Source: Hanleya hanleyi
Lineage: Eukaryota > Mollusca > Polyplacophora > Lepidopleurida > Hanleyidae
DNA: 64,000 bases
Assembly: GCA_036873755.1 (NCBI GenBank)
Contig: JAVTVY010017378.1
Coordinates: 1-64,000 of the forward strand
Direction: 5' to 3'
This document shows, piece by piece, positions 43,690 to 55,399 of the stretch. Position 1 is the stretch's first letter, and each line of letters opens with the position of its first letter. The translations under genes and the position numbers were made by a program. The notes beneath the pieces are model-generated. The model was not told the origin of the DNA, did not search any database, and worked only from the letters and a program-made list of their open reading frames with translations.

Positions 43690-45440
43690 CTCAGTCAAAT
43701 GGGTCTAGGTGGGCTACAACTGGGTCAAAAGGGCTGTGTAGGATGTTGTCTTGTGGTGTAGACTGCGATTGGCGTGGTTTCGACCGAAAGTGGCGGGCAT
43801 GCTCATTCGAGGAGTAGTAGAGAGAGAGAGATGGTACTTTCTGGGCGACTAGTGGGCCATCCTGGTTACAAATATGGCGTGCAGGATGTCGTCCGGATGC
43901 TCTTGGCATTACACTTACGCTTGGCGTGGTAGGTGATCGGACGTGCCATGAAGGTGTGCATGCGCAGCCGAAGAGTAGTGAAAAAATATGGCATTTTAAG
44001 GGTGTGCAGAAGCGTGTCTGTGAGGTCTAAGGGCTATTTCTGATCGAAATGGGTTGTGGATGGTGTCGTCTTGAAGCTCTGGTGGTGTCGACTACGATTA
44101 CTGAGGTATTGAGCGCCAGCGACGTCATGTTGCTCATGCACAAGCGAGGAGTATTAGACAATAGATGGCATCTTGGTCGTATGCAGGGGCGTGAATGATC
44201 ATCCTAGGTCAAAATATGCCATATGTACGATTGGCGTGATTTTACCGGGATGAACGTCACGGTCTACATGCTCACTACAGCAGCAGTAGAGAAAGAGGGT
44301 GACTTAGGGGTGCGCAGGGGCGTGATTGAGCGATCTATAGGGACCAGTCTTTGCATCAATGGGTCGCAGAGGGTGCCGTCTTGAAGCTGTTGGCATGTTA
44401 GACTAGTTATTGACCGAAAGTGGCGTCATGGTGCGAATGATCAGTAGAGACATTTGTTTTGATCCCAGGCCGGGTCATACCTGAGACTTGAACAATGCAA
44501 CTTGTTGCTCCCTCGCTTACGCTCAGCATTAAGAGGATAGAACAAGGACTGGTTCGCTCGGTGTCAGTATAATGTGACTGAGCGGGGTGTCATGTCTGCC
44601 TACGGCATGATATTTCAGTGGGACAGCACTATAAAATGGCAGCATTAGATCTGCTCTGTTACAAGTAGGTACCCCTGCCCCTCCCCCTCCCCTCCCTTCC
44701 CTTCCCCGTCGTGATATAGCTGAAAAAATGTTGAAAGCGACGTTAAACCCTATTTACTCACTCACTGTTTTGGTTTTAGGGTGCGCAAGGGGATAGATGG
44801 GCCGTACGTTGTCCCAAGTGTAGCTTAACGGATCTGATATTGAAGCTACTGTCCACGGTGTGACTGTGACGTCATATGTTGCTCATAGGCAGTGGAGAAG
44901 TAGTATAGAAAGAAGGTATTTTATAGATGCGCAGGGTGTGTTTGGGCGAGCTAGGGACTATCCTGGAACGGTGCAAAACGACACGCTTCTGGGCCCGGAT
45001 GGACCCTAGCTCGCGTAATCACGCCCCTGCTTACCCTCATAATGTCATCTTTCTCTACCACTGCGCACAATCACTTCCGGTCAATACCACCTCAGCCGTA
45101 GTCTACATGCCCAGAGTTTCAAGACGTCACCTTTTACGACCCATTTGGCTCAAACACGCCCCTGATACGCCCATTATATGACCTTTTCCGACAGATCATG
45201 CGCACAGTGACGTCAGTTCCGGTCAATATCACACCAAATCGTAGTCTGTACCTGAAAACTTCTAAGCGACACCTTCCATGTCCCATTGGGACCACGCATG
45301 GCCTATAAATTGCTCAAACTCACCTTTGCCTATCCCTGAATGCCACTTTTCGATTTGCGCATGCACATCGAAACGTCACTTCCGGTAATAACCAGACCAG
45401 GCGTACTCTAGATGCCAAGAACTTCGATACGACACTGAAA
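43690..45440. repeat. Diverged 150-165-bp satellite with inversion
   Basis: From 43690 to about 44960 roughly five or six diverged units contain GTGCGCAGGGGCGTG, GGGTCGCAGAGGGTG(C/T)CGTCTTGAAGCT, GACCGAAAGTGGCGTCATG and AGTAGAGA. From about 44990 to 45440 the same motifs run in reverse (CACGCCCCTGC, TGACGTCACTTCCGGTCAATA, CACTGCGCA). The switch is at a hairpin, GGGCGAGCTAGGGA / GGACCCTAGCTCGCG, centred near 44975. A SINE interrupts the forward part. Confidence 0.75.
44462..44765 (+). mobile_element. SINE, 5'-truncated at the B box
   Basis: Nearly identical to 36466-36770, starting at ATCCCAGGCCGGGTCATACC. The flanking duplication is TGTTTTG (44455-44461 and 44766-44772). It is inserted into the 150-165-bp satellite. 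Close similarity to the full copy implies a recent source. Confidence 0.88.
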
Positions 45441-45827
45441 CCATCTGAAACTTAGCTGTTTGGTTAGGATTTACCTGTTGAATAAACATGTACTCCGCTA
45501 AATAGAACCGGTTGCAGTGTTAAGTCAGTTGGTGTGGAAATTTTTGTGCCAACTGATTTGGTAGACTCAAGCGCAATAGTAAGTTTACAAGGGAACTAAC
45601 AACATGTGTTATGGTTTAAACTGAATTTCAGAAAGGATTTGTAATTGCTATTTATAATAGTGTATTTTCCTCCTAGGAACTCCTTAGCTCTGTTTATGTT
45701 GAAGAAGTTGAAAGTCGCGTTACAAGAACCTGATCATTTTCTGTTCATGTAATGATTCTAAATTCAAGCAGTGGACTGCTCAAAGACTACGTACTATTTA
45801 TTGATGTTGTTATCGCGAAAATAATTT
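45441..45827. other. No supported gene
   Basis: AT-rich; nothing recognised. Confidence 0.4.
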
Positions 45828-46045
45828 CCACCGCGGTGGTAATAGTATCTATCGCGGTATTAGGGTATTAGGAAATTATTACCACCGCGATGAAAATCAC
45901 TACCACAGCGGTGGATATTATTACAACCGCGGTGGAAATTACTACAACCGCGGTGGATATTATTACCACCGCGTTGGAAATTATTACCACCGCGGTGGAA
46001 ATTATTACAACCGCGGTGGATATTATTACAACAGCGGTGGAAATT
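45828..46045. repeat. CCACCGCGGTGG palindrome array, 21-bp unit
   Basis: About nine units of ATTATTAC(C/A)ACCGCGGTGG + AA/AT. The 12-bp core CCACCGCGGTGG is self-complementary, so each unit can pair with every other. The plus frame reads ITTAVEI/ITTAVDI repeats, but I consider the array non-coding. Confidence 0.85.
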
Positions 46046-46329
46046 ATTTTCTGTGTTTTTTGCTACTTCTCATGTTTCACGCAATTTTCGACGTTTTCGC
46101 TAATTTCCAGTGTTTTCATGTGGTCGTTTGAATTGTTCTTGTATCTTGAAAATGAATTTCCAGCGTTTTCGTATGGAACTAGTTGCAGTTTCTTGAGAAT
46201 GAATACAAAAATCAGAGACAAATTTTCAAAAATCGAAAATTAATTTAAGAGGATGACAAGAAAAGAGAGAAAATGCGAAAGTGAAATCTTGAATATCAGA
46301 GAAAGGCAGAAAATTGGAAGGATCGATGT

Positions 46330-46515
46330 ATGGACCTAACAAGCTACCGTACGTTCATGTTACGTGTTTACACTAAACTTTTCAATGTAATTTTAGATCG
46401 TTTTGATGCTCCAGATAACTGGGGTATTGGTTTGATCAAATCAATCTACAAGAATAAGGGACTTAAGAATGATCATGATATTTATCACTGGAATTACACT
46501 AACTTATGTAAATAA
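46330..46515 (+). pseudogene. LINE reverse-transcriptase fragment
   Basis: A 60-codon frame reads YTKLFNVILDRFDAPDNW, GLIKSIYKNKG, then ND-D-YHWNYTNL, matching the palm region just before YRGITLLS in non-LTR reverse transcriptases. It ends where YRGIT-like residues should be. It is a short isolated piece, different in sequence from the LINE at 59-62 kb. Confidence 0.6.
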
Positions 46516-46749
46516 CCCGTTATTATACAGAATCTCCCAGCGAGCAATCCAACAGTGGATATGATGTATGGTGTAGAGGCTCCCAGTATATCAACTGTCA
46601 TCCCAGTAGTCTTTAAGTGTTGTGTCTGTACACGTTTATTGACTTTTCGCTTTCATAGTATCCTGTCAGTGAGAAACAAACACACAGAAAGACAGACAAA
46701 TACGAGTATAAAATATGTCCTCTCTGTTGGCGGGGTAAAACTATTTATT

Positions 46750-46920
46750 GTATCTGATATGATACTTCAGTTTGAATCATAAATCTTACTGTTGTGTGTA
46801 AAGTAATTTCTCGGCGTATTTGAGTCACCTGGATACAAACGTCAGACAGAGCGAGTCAACTCGACATCCGCTCAAGTTCTACAAAACCCAACTGAATGGC
46901 CATGATAATGACCAAGACAA
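46750..46920. repeat. Dispersed repeat, copy 1
   Basis: Shares ATCTGAT(A/G)TGATACT(T/C)CAGTTTGA, TCACCTGGATACAAA and GAGTCAACT(C/T)GACAT(C/A)CGCTCAA with 55015-55180, same orientation. Confidence 0.7.
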
Positions 46921-47463
46921 CTATACTTGCCTACTGTAAATGCCCTGGTTAGATTTACAATTCTATTACACTCGTGTCTATAACAACTTGCTAACCGTGC
47001 AATTATTGAGCGTTTTAGCACGGTTGTGTGAAATGTATATATGAAAAGTACAGGTTTTCATTGGGAAATTTCGATTTACAAGGCAAGAGAGGAAGGGGTC
47101 GCCTGTTTCGTACCATCGAATAAACACACAAATAAATTAAAAGATGGGATTTTGTTCTCAAGTTTAACTCGTTCAACTGCTGTTTTCATCGTGAAATTGA
47201 TGAACAAAGCGACAAAAACAGACCTAAATCCAAGTATGTTCCAAAGAGCCTGGCTCAGCTGACAGAATAATTCTCCACTTGAGCATGTTGAGAGGCCACT
47301 GACATTGGCACGATGTCAACCGAGACGGAGCATCGTGTCAATATTAGTGAATGAATTTTTTTTTTTAAGAAAGGGGAGAAAGGATGTCAAAGTTTAAAAT
47401 ATGTTTTCTCTCTTTCATTATAATCTTTTTTGATAATTAATTTGGGTAGTGCTTCGGAATATA
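46921..47463. other. No supported gene
   Basis: A 73-codon plus frame (47041-47262) is open from ATG but has no recognisable domain. Confidence 0.35.
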
Positions 47464-47562
47464 AATAATGTTTTCATAGGCGTGCTCATAGGCACGATTA
47501 GTGTTGGGAAGTTTATAAATTTCAGAGAGTGGGCCATTGAGCCCGGCTATGAAAACGTTATT
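47464..47562. repeat. Small foldback about 100 bp
   Basis: AATAATGTTTTCATAGGC at the left pairs with GGCTATGAAAACGTTATT at the right, an 18-bp stem with one or two mismatches. Confidence 0.65.
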
Positions 47563-48459
47563 TCTTGAAATATATCAAGGACATGTAGAACTTCACCAAT
47601 ATGCCAGATAGAGCAAAATTTGTATGGTTTCTTTCTGCCGAGGACATGGTGGTCATCTCTCTGGTAGTAAACTTTATTCATCGCAGCAGACTGGGGAGAC
47701 AGCGAATTCATTATCATTTTTGCGCGCCCAGAGTTATCTGACTCTGATTTGGTGATTATGAGAAAGTGCATTGGAATTAATGTACGTGTTGTGGTCGAGA
47801 TGGACCAATATTGGCCCGAATGGGCCGGTTGCGATATCAGTTTGAAGCACTCGTGGGGAGAGTCCCACTCGACTGGTGTGCAGTGAAAGTAGGGTTATGG
47901 TGAGCATGCGCAGGCAGGTAGTGGGCCTACTGGGTTGGGGAGGCTAGCCACTTGAAGCTCTCTTCGAGGCCGATCAAGTCAGGGGTGGGTCCATGTAAAA
48001 TTTTTCCAGAAGAAATCAGGAAACACGGATCCTAAAATATGGAAAATCCTATCAACCGGGTCTAGATGGGTTAATAGCAGATCCCAGCGGATCGTGGCCG
48101 GCTTAGTAGTGCAGGCTTAGTAGTAGGGAAACCAGAAACCCAGTATATTTGCCCTATGGCCTGTGTGGAGTGTTTCACCGTAACGCCATAACGCCCTATC
48201 TGAACGCCTTAGCGCCCTATTTTAATGCCTTAATGTCTTTTCTTAACACAGTATGCTAAAGCCTTAGCGCCCAAGCATAGCAGTTTATACCTTGTCTGAG
48301 AGATTATACAATGCTATTATATAATACTAACGTGTCGATAAGGTGCATGTACATGTATCAATCCATTCAAACCACGGATTTGAGATTTGAGATTTGGTGG
48401 TCCCCGATGACGTCTGCGATCTACGCCGAGTCATATTCGGTCTGGCTACTTGAGTGTGC

Positions 48460-48615
48460 TTGGGCATGTGTGGGTGTGTGGTGGTGGTTGTGTGTGTGGT
48501 GGTGGCGTGTGTGTGTTTGTGGTGTGTGGCGGTGTTTGCTGTGTGGTGGTGGATCTTCGTGGTGGTGGTGACGGTGGTTTGTGGTGGAGGCGATGGTGGT
48601 AGTGGTGATGGCGTT
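48460..48615. repeat. GTGG/GTGT-rich microsatellite
   Basis: Dense GTG, GTGG and TGGTGG repeats. In copy P the equivalent place has only a short CACACATCCACCTCCTCCAC stretch, so this is an expansion within copy M. The 86-codon plus frame is an artefact of the repeat. Confidence 0.8.
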
Positions 48616-48899
48616 GCTGAGCTCCCGTTTTAACGCAGTGAAGCCTACATCTACTATACCTAGTTCTATGATGTCTCCATGCTATAATACAAACAGTTGA
48701 GAGAAAGCAAGATCAATACGTTCACAAGTTTTCATATAGTTTATTATCCCCTTCATCTCATCATGCCGCTAGGGAAGCCGCGTTCGGTATGTTTACAATT
48801 CAAGTATGCTCTTGTCCAATCAGAAGCCCCCATTTGGGTCTGAATCTGTCATATTCGTTCTTGCCTGTTAGATGTATTCTTGGCTGCTCTTGTCTAATC

Positions 48900-49532
48900 A
48901 GAAAGCATCATTTCAGAAATTTGATCCGTTTGTTCTAATAATCGTTAGGCAGGCCAGGATACTGTAACGGCAATTTGTACCGGAACAGCCGTTTGGTATT
49001 TTGATCGCATTTTGTAGGGCCTCGATGTGTGGTAGCCACTTATCCTCTTCCAGGTGACGCTTGGTCTTTATGATGATCTTGTGCATGGGGTCGCCTTTCA
49101 TTTACTGCTAACTGTTCATAGATTGCCATGTCTATTTTCCTGGTGATGGGGTGCATGTGGGTGTACGCCTGTTGTAAGTTATCCTGTCCGGCGTCCTCGA
49201 CCGCTGCAGCGTGAGTATTAATAGCTGTTCTCACAATACGATCCCAAAAGCTGGTATTTCCTCATACAGGCTTTTCTGGGACGTAGCCTATCTGAGATCA
49301 AGTTCCCTATATCAGTAGATAGACTCTCAGCAGTCTCTGTTTTGATATCAGTTGGCGGACTCGCGGAATCAGCTGGCATATTCTCAGCATCTGCATCGGC
49401 TTCATGTGCCTCGTTATCTTCAGTCCCATGTATATTATTCTGATGTTGCATCATATCGTAAAATCTGCTGCACGTGCATTTGCACTCAGAGCAAGTATAG
49501 CCCATGTTGACGGTTGAACGTCGACTGTGCAA
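48900..49532 (-). pseudogene. C2H2-finger ORF, copy M, broken
   Basis: The best frame, 49218-49532, begins (TTG codon) with HSRRSTVN and the finger YTCSEC-x12-H-x4-H, then ADADAENMPADSASPP and LRPRKACM. Two further frames (49040-49234 and 48913-49101) carry the continuation: INTHAAAVEDAGQDNL, MHPITRK, then KGDPMHKIIIKTKRHLEEDK and an AL.NAIK helix. The protein was probably about 200 residues with a C-terminal helical domain, now split by frameshifts. Its role in the element is unknown. Confidence 0.6.
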
Positions 49533-49617
49533 GTTTTGGGGATACGCTCGTTAGATGGACAGTAACGCCCGCCAAAGCCCAGCATAAGCTCTCACGCCCG
49601 GTGAAATAATTAAGAAG

Positions 49618-49970
49618 CTTTGATTTTTCTAGATATTCCATAGAATTGACACTAATTCACCGCAATGCAGTGATGCCCGTCGTTTCGCCTTAATGCCCGT
49701 CTCAACGCCCTGATGCTCTATGTTAATGCCCTTTTCAACGCATTAACGCCCGTCTCAACGCGTTACTATAGCGGTTAAAGCGTCAAGCTAGGGCGTTAAG
49801 GCGTTAAGGTGTTAAGTTAGGGCGTTAAGGCGTTAAGACGGGCGTTAATGCGTTGAGACAGGCGTTAAGACGTTGAATAGAGCGTTAAGGCTTTGAAACG
49901 GGCGTTAAGGCGTAACGATGGACGCTGACAGGCGTCACTGCATTTCGATGAATTACTGTCAATTCCATGG
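49618..49970. repeat. GCGTTAAG foldback array (copy M)
   Basis: Same layout as 35085-35450: TTCTAGATATTCCA, ACTAATTCACCGCAATGCAG, an array of AACGCCC/GGGCGTTAAG, then GGACGCTGACAGGCGTCACT. Both copies lie in the plus sense although the neighbouring ORFs are opposed, as expected for a near-palindrome. Confidence 0.75.
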
Positions 49971-49975
49971 AATAG

Positions 49976-52059
49976 CTTGAAAAATCAGAGCTTCTGAGAA
50001 TTCCATAATTCATTATTTTCCAACAGAAGACTTGATAAAACTATTGCATATGGCTCCGAATTATTTGTATCTAATACCGCTCAAGCCGGTGCTAGGGGCC
50101 GTGCAGTCATGTTAATTCAGCATGTTCACATGAACAGCCACAATAAAAAATGTGGCTGGGATACAAGTCATCACAAGGATCAGTCTTGGTCCTTGTGATG
50201 TTATAGAAATACACAGTCAGTATATTTGTCTGCGGGGGTCATATGACTTCTTACCCAGGCATCGTTTTCCACCACCCCCTTTAATGTTGCGTTTATTTAG
50301 ATATGATATCCACTGGGAATTGTGACTCCGCGTAATTTCCACATTTTAGTACCTGCATGTCCTCAACATTTCGACCTCGGAACTGCAAGTAATCAGCTCG
50401 TAATTTCCACTCGGTCTATCGGAACCATGATTGTTTTGCAATTATTCTGGTTTCATTCATCGAGCAAATCAATCGTGTACCAAAAATTTACACCATTGTA
50501 AAAATCCGTTTGTTGAATATGTCAGTCACATTGTGGTACCTTCAACGTGTTACTCACTATATCAGTGTATATAGAGCAACCATTTCGAAATTTCGAAAAA
50601 TCTCACCATGTGGCACTAAGCACTTCCATTCCATGTTAATTTAGTACCAGGACGGAGTGTGAGGGTGAGGGGGCAACTTAGATGAAGAGACCTATAAAAC
50701 ATTTGGTCCCCCAGACTTCAAGCGGCCCTGCAATAATTTTCAAAACAGTTGCAGTGGGTGAGATTTCAAGTATATACGATGTGCAATGATTTATACATTC
50801 TGATGGTGGTTGGTGAGATTGGCCGTATCCTGTGTGTTATGCTATATAAGCTTTCAGAATATTTATTTTGTCTGCTATTATGGATAGATGACCAATTTCG
50901 AAGGTACAGTGATTGGACTTTAAAGTATACGTCTGGAAACCAGTGGATATTTACCAGGAAGAGAGTGGGGTTAAGAGAGAGTGTGTGTGGGGGAAGCCGA
51001 CAAAACATATTTATCTAAGAAGTACCTTCCAATAGAACTGACAAAAATATTATCCCTCTGGTTGCAGAGCCTTCAACAATTTCATGACCCTCTCCATGAC
51101 CAATATTGTTTTGTGTCATACATGTGGAGTATTGAAACTAAAACAGTTATAGCTTCGCTAAGTTTCATCCAATCACTTGAAACTATTCGGTTTTGAGAGT
51201 GAAACAAGGCCTCCCGGGAATCAATGTTCAACTTTATTTACACTCTGGTCTCATTCATGACAAATGAGGTACAAAAAAATTCAGGTTATTACATCGGCAA
51301 TCAGAGGTGGCATAGATCTTGCAAATAATAATAGTAATAACAGATATTTGAGTTGGTTAATTGATCATATATCAAAGCTAGCAGTTATGAGTACGTGAAA
51401 TAAATAGTTGAATGAATAAATCATCGAAAGAGATATATAGAAGAAAATAATACGCAAAAAAAAAAAATAATAATAATAAAATAAAATGTTGAAATTCGTA
51501 AGAGCCCATGTATGATTATCTGATATACATATAACATATTGGAACACCAAAAGCTATAAATTCTCAAATTCTAACTATAAAATAATTCAGCTTAGACAGT
51601 AAATAATGACTCCCAAACTGGGATGACCAAATTCTATTCGAAAACCGATTCGAAATTTTTCCAACGTATTGGAAATCAAACAGTTCTAAATTTTCATACT
51701 TTGGTCGGTCTTGCGAGTAAGGATCGATAGTGTTCGGGCCTTTAATTTGTAATACTGAGAAGCATACTATCGAGACTCAAGCGTTTTACCCAGTCTACTG
51801 TACCCATTTGTCTCGTGTCACTGCTGGTACCGGAACATAAAAGATGGACTTAATTTTCAATCAACTTGAAATTTGAAATCTAATCTGTGTTCATGAAACG
51901 ATTCAGTTTATAGAGTAAAATAATATCTCTCATGAATGAATTTTAAATTATATATGCTATATTTCCAATGCTGTGTTGTCCCCTATACATGTAACATATC
52001 GAGAAAAAAATCTATTTTTGCAACAAATCAACTTGAAATGTGAAACTGACCTGATATTG
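49976..52059. other. No supported gene
   Basis: Includes a reversed-retroposon-like tract around 51225-51335 (CAACTTTATTTACACTCTGG, then AAATAATAATAGTAATAAC). Frames at 50749-51018 on both strands are mirror shadows. Confidence 0.35.
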
Positions 52060-52258
52060 CACTTATGTATATTAAACAATTTAGTTCAGGCAGTAAAACA
52101 ATTTAGTTCGGGCAGTAAAACAATTCAGTTCGGGCAGTAAAACAATTCAGTTCGGTCAGTAAAACAATTCAGTTCGGTCAGTAAAACAATTCAGTTCGGG
52201 CAGTAAAAAATTTCAGTTCGGGCAGTAAAACAATTCAGTTCGGACAGTAAAACAATGG
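52060..52258. repeat. 22-bp minisatellite, about 8-9 units
   Basis: Unit GGGCAGTAAAACAATTCAGT + TC, with G(G/T/A)CAGT variants. Confidence 0.85.
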
Positions 52259-55014
52259 CCGTCATGGAATGGTATTTGGAATCATTTCTCATCTCTGATA
52301 TGTCTCTCCAATGTATTCTACTTTCGAATAGCCACTGTATTTTCTCCTGTACATATCGAGATAACACCCACTTTGAACACACCTCCCCCCCCCCACACCT
52401 CTCTCTGATGAGATATTGGTTTCATTCAAGAATAGAATAGAATATATATTTATTTTATGTTTTTATCTCAAAGGGTTGACATATAGAAAAAAAAACAAAC
52501 AATAAAAGCGCGAAAATTCTTGACTGTAAGAAAAATTGTCTTGTACAATGTACTAAGTTTATTACATGTATATTTGAAGTATTGTTTTGCTTCAGAAGGC
52601 ATATTAACTACAAGTACACATGTACATCTAAATAGTAACTACATGGATATATGACTAGTAATATCAATGTAAGAATATGGTGTCAGGGCTTTATCTCGGG
52701 CCGGGTGTGATAATCTTTTCTGTGTATGGAGCTTTCAACATACGGTTAAACCTAAACTAGTAAAATAATCACAATTCTGAGATTTCATTTCAAAAGTTGT
52801 GTTGCTTTGTTGAAAATAAATTATACCAATACCATAACTACTGTACCGGTAGTATTTCATGCCTTTTTTATATATTCATATCTATAGTTTATGTATGTAG
52901 TACCATTGAATCTTAATTCAATTAGATAACACAATAAATAGCTCACCATTCCTTCAAGAAAATAGATCACATGATACAATATTGGATTTTTCATCTAGCA
53001 GACAGAATGAGTAATGCAGATTTTCTTTGTCTATTCAACATAGACCAAGAAAGATTTGGAGTCTTTTATCTGAATTTCACATTGAATGATAGATTAAAGA
53101 TTGTTATTTTATATAAGATAATAGCATATTAAACCATATTTAGCGGTTAGAATATCTGTATTACCCTTAAAAGACATACATCTAACCGTTATTGAAGATT
53201 TCATGGTTTGAACAGACATTCTGAAATCATCCACGAATATTTGATATGTACAGTATCGAAATACTACATGTACAAATTAGTCTGTACAGATGGAATACGA
53301 TCTTGCCATTTCTTCAAACTGGTGGGGAAGATAATGACCGAGGTTCTTAAATACATTATAACTGTAAATATTTCCCCCCTCCCCCCGCCTTAAAAATGCC
53401 CCAAAAATGTTGATGTCCTCTCCATCAAAGTTCAAGTTAAAAAATTTCCCGGTCAACCCACCCCTGGAAATAGATGAATCATCCCTAAGTGGGAAATGGG
53501 TCAAACACGTCTATATTTACCCAGTTGCACGAAATCGGTCGAGACTGTTCATTTGAAACTCGCATAATAAGCCGTTTTACCATATACGGCAATAAAACTG
53601 TCAGTTATACGAGTGTAGGCCTATTGATTATGTGTTATCAATGTTTGCCGTCCAGGAACGATCTGTCTCTAGGTGGCAGTTATATTATTGTGTCTGGTAC
53701 TGACCTTTTGTTAGGTGCAATGTACATTCTTTACACATATTACACTCGTGGACTTCATGACCATGTGAGCTTTACTTTATTCAACATTTCGCTTTGTAAA
53801 ATGAGTTTGTAGTTGAAGATATGACCATTACGCTGCACAGTTTTGGTCGAGGCTTGACCATGTTGCCGGATTCGTATGTGATCGGTCATGTCCATATCAG
53901 AACTAACTTGACAGAACCAGACCGAAATGACCAACGGGGTGGGAGCAAGCAGTTCTGGTCGTCGATCTGTGCCATTCAAATTCCGATTAAACTCCGACCA
54001 ACCCATTTTAGGATCTACTTCAGTGAAATAATATTTGATATTTGTTCAGCCTTACGGGGAATTATTATTCTCATCTTATCGAACCGCTCATCTAATAATA
54101 AATATTCACCCTCAGTACATACGATCATGATCATTCTAGTCGACAACGCCCATATCCTCTCAGAGGGTGCTTTGCGCTAAACTGCATTGGAGGTCCCGTC
54201 ATTTTTGACATGGTATTTCTCAACCTGTAACCATTTCGGTCATCTATACGGGGTAAGACTGACCCTGGGATCCTGTGTATCCATTTTCAGCCTACTTTCG
54301 GGAAATGCAAGAGGGAATTTCCAGAAATCAATACCACGTGACTTCGTCAGCCAATCAGCAAAAGTCTATCGCCGTAACACCAACGTAACTCGCCATTTTC
54401 GAGTCATGTGATGTCCTACTTGTTCAAAATTACAGATCCACAACACCTCTTGTATGATACGAAAGTTATTCATACCTATATATTTTGTAAGCCCAGGCAA
54501 TATCTGTTTCAGAAGCGGTATGAATATCTGTAATTGATCAGATTTCTCGAGTCTGTTATCCGCCGGATGAAGGCCGAACAGAATCCGGTAAAACACCGGA
54601 TATCGCTCCGCGAAAATGGAGACACACGATTCGCAAGCCATCTTATGGATGGCGAAGTGTACGCAAATGGGTTTTTCTAAAAACCAAGAACTTTTCTATC
54701 TGGCTGTTATACTGATCGCAAAATGTATATTTATCTCGAAATGCACTAAACAGGTATTCAATGTATTTCAACACGCCAGTTTCACACAGTGTGAAGGCAG
54801 CTTTTTGACAAATTACCCTAGAACTATGTGTTGCGGAAAGACATATCGGTGAGTGGCGACTGATATCAATTCGCCCAGGTAGACGGTCGCCATGTTCGTT
54901 CACTGTGGCAGCAGATGACCTTGTGTCAACTCCGGCACAGTCCGTGAGACCCTCACAGCGGTAAATGGAGAGGCGCAATGCAGAACGAAATGAATGCCTG
55001 GTAGAACTTGATAT
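52259..55014. other. No supported gene
   Basis: Contains a C-run at 52386-52395, an AATAGAATAGAATATATATT tract near 52431 (possible reversed LINE tail) and plus frames of 107-119 codons at 53489-54180 with no recognised domain. Confidence 0.35.
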
Positions 55015-55180
55015 CATATCTGATGTGATACTCCAGTTTGACATGTCATTAATCTGTTCGCCGTGTGCAAACTTTTTTATCGTATTTGTGTCACCTGGAT
55101 ACAAAAATAGAACAAGATGAGTCAACTTGACATACGCTCAAATGTCAGAGAACCCCCGAAGTTTGTGATAATAAGCAAGA
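55015..55180. repeat. Dispersed repeat, copy 2
   Basis: Partner of 46750-46920. The minus-strand frame 54643-55125 (160 codons, opened by TTG) starts inside it and has no recognisable domain. Confidence 0.65.
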
Positions 55181-55399
55181 ATACTACTAATGAGCTGTAA
55201 ATTCTTTAGTTGACAGACATCGAGGACAGCTCAAATGAAAACCATCTAAAGTTTCTATAGAACCATGGAGTTTTCCCTAATAAATCATTTCATATTATCC
55301 AATTAGAGGAAGGGCTTCAAATTCAGACCTGTTAAATAAGAATTTGAATTTAGTATTTCAAAGGCCTGTCTGACTAATTCGATATAAGAAACGCCTTGA

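Larger units (their letters stand above)
47790..49975 (-). mobile_element. Composite GCGTTAAG/C2H2-ORF element, copy M
   Basis: Reverse-orientation partner of 35085-37330. Matching blocks: 47790-48160 (GGACCAATATTGGCCCGAA, GCATGCGCAGGCAGGTAGTG) to 36900-37330; 48180-48285 to 36790-36900; 48290-48330 (ATACAATGCTATTATATAATA) to 36361-36385; 48660-48900 to 36060-36290; C2H2 ORF to 35482-36060; foldback 49618-49970 to 35085-35450. Here the SINE is absent and a GTGG microsatellite has expanded at 48460-48615. Confidence 0.7.

Noticed and set aside
45890..46243. 117-codon frame with ITTAVEIITTAVDI repeats
   Set aside because: Produced by the 21-bp palindromic array; the non-repeat remainder has no domain.
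48311..48571. 86-codon Trp/Val/Cys-rich frame
   Set aside because: Translation of the GTGG microsatellite.
54643..55125. 160-codon minus-strand frame
   Set aside because: Begins with TTG inside a dispersed repeat and has no recognisable domain or conservation with the 46.75 kb copy.
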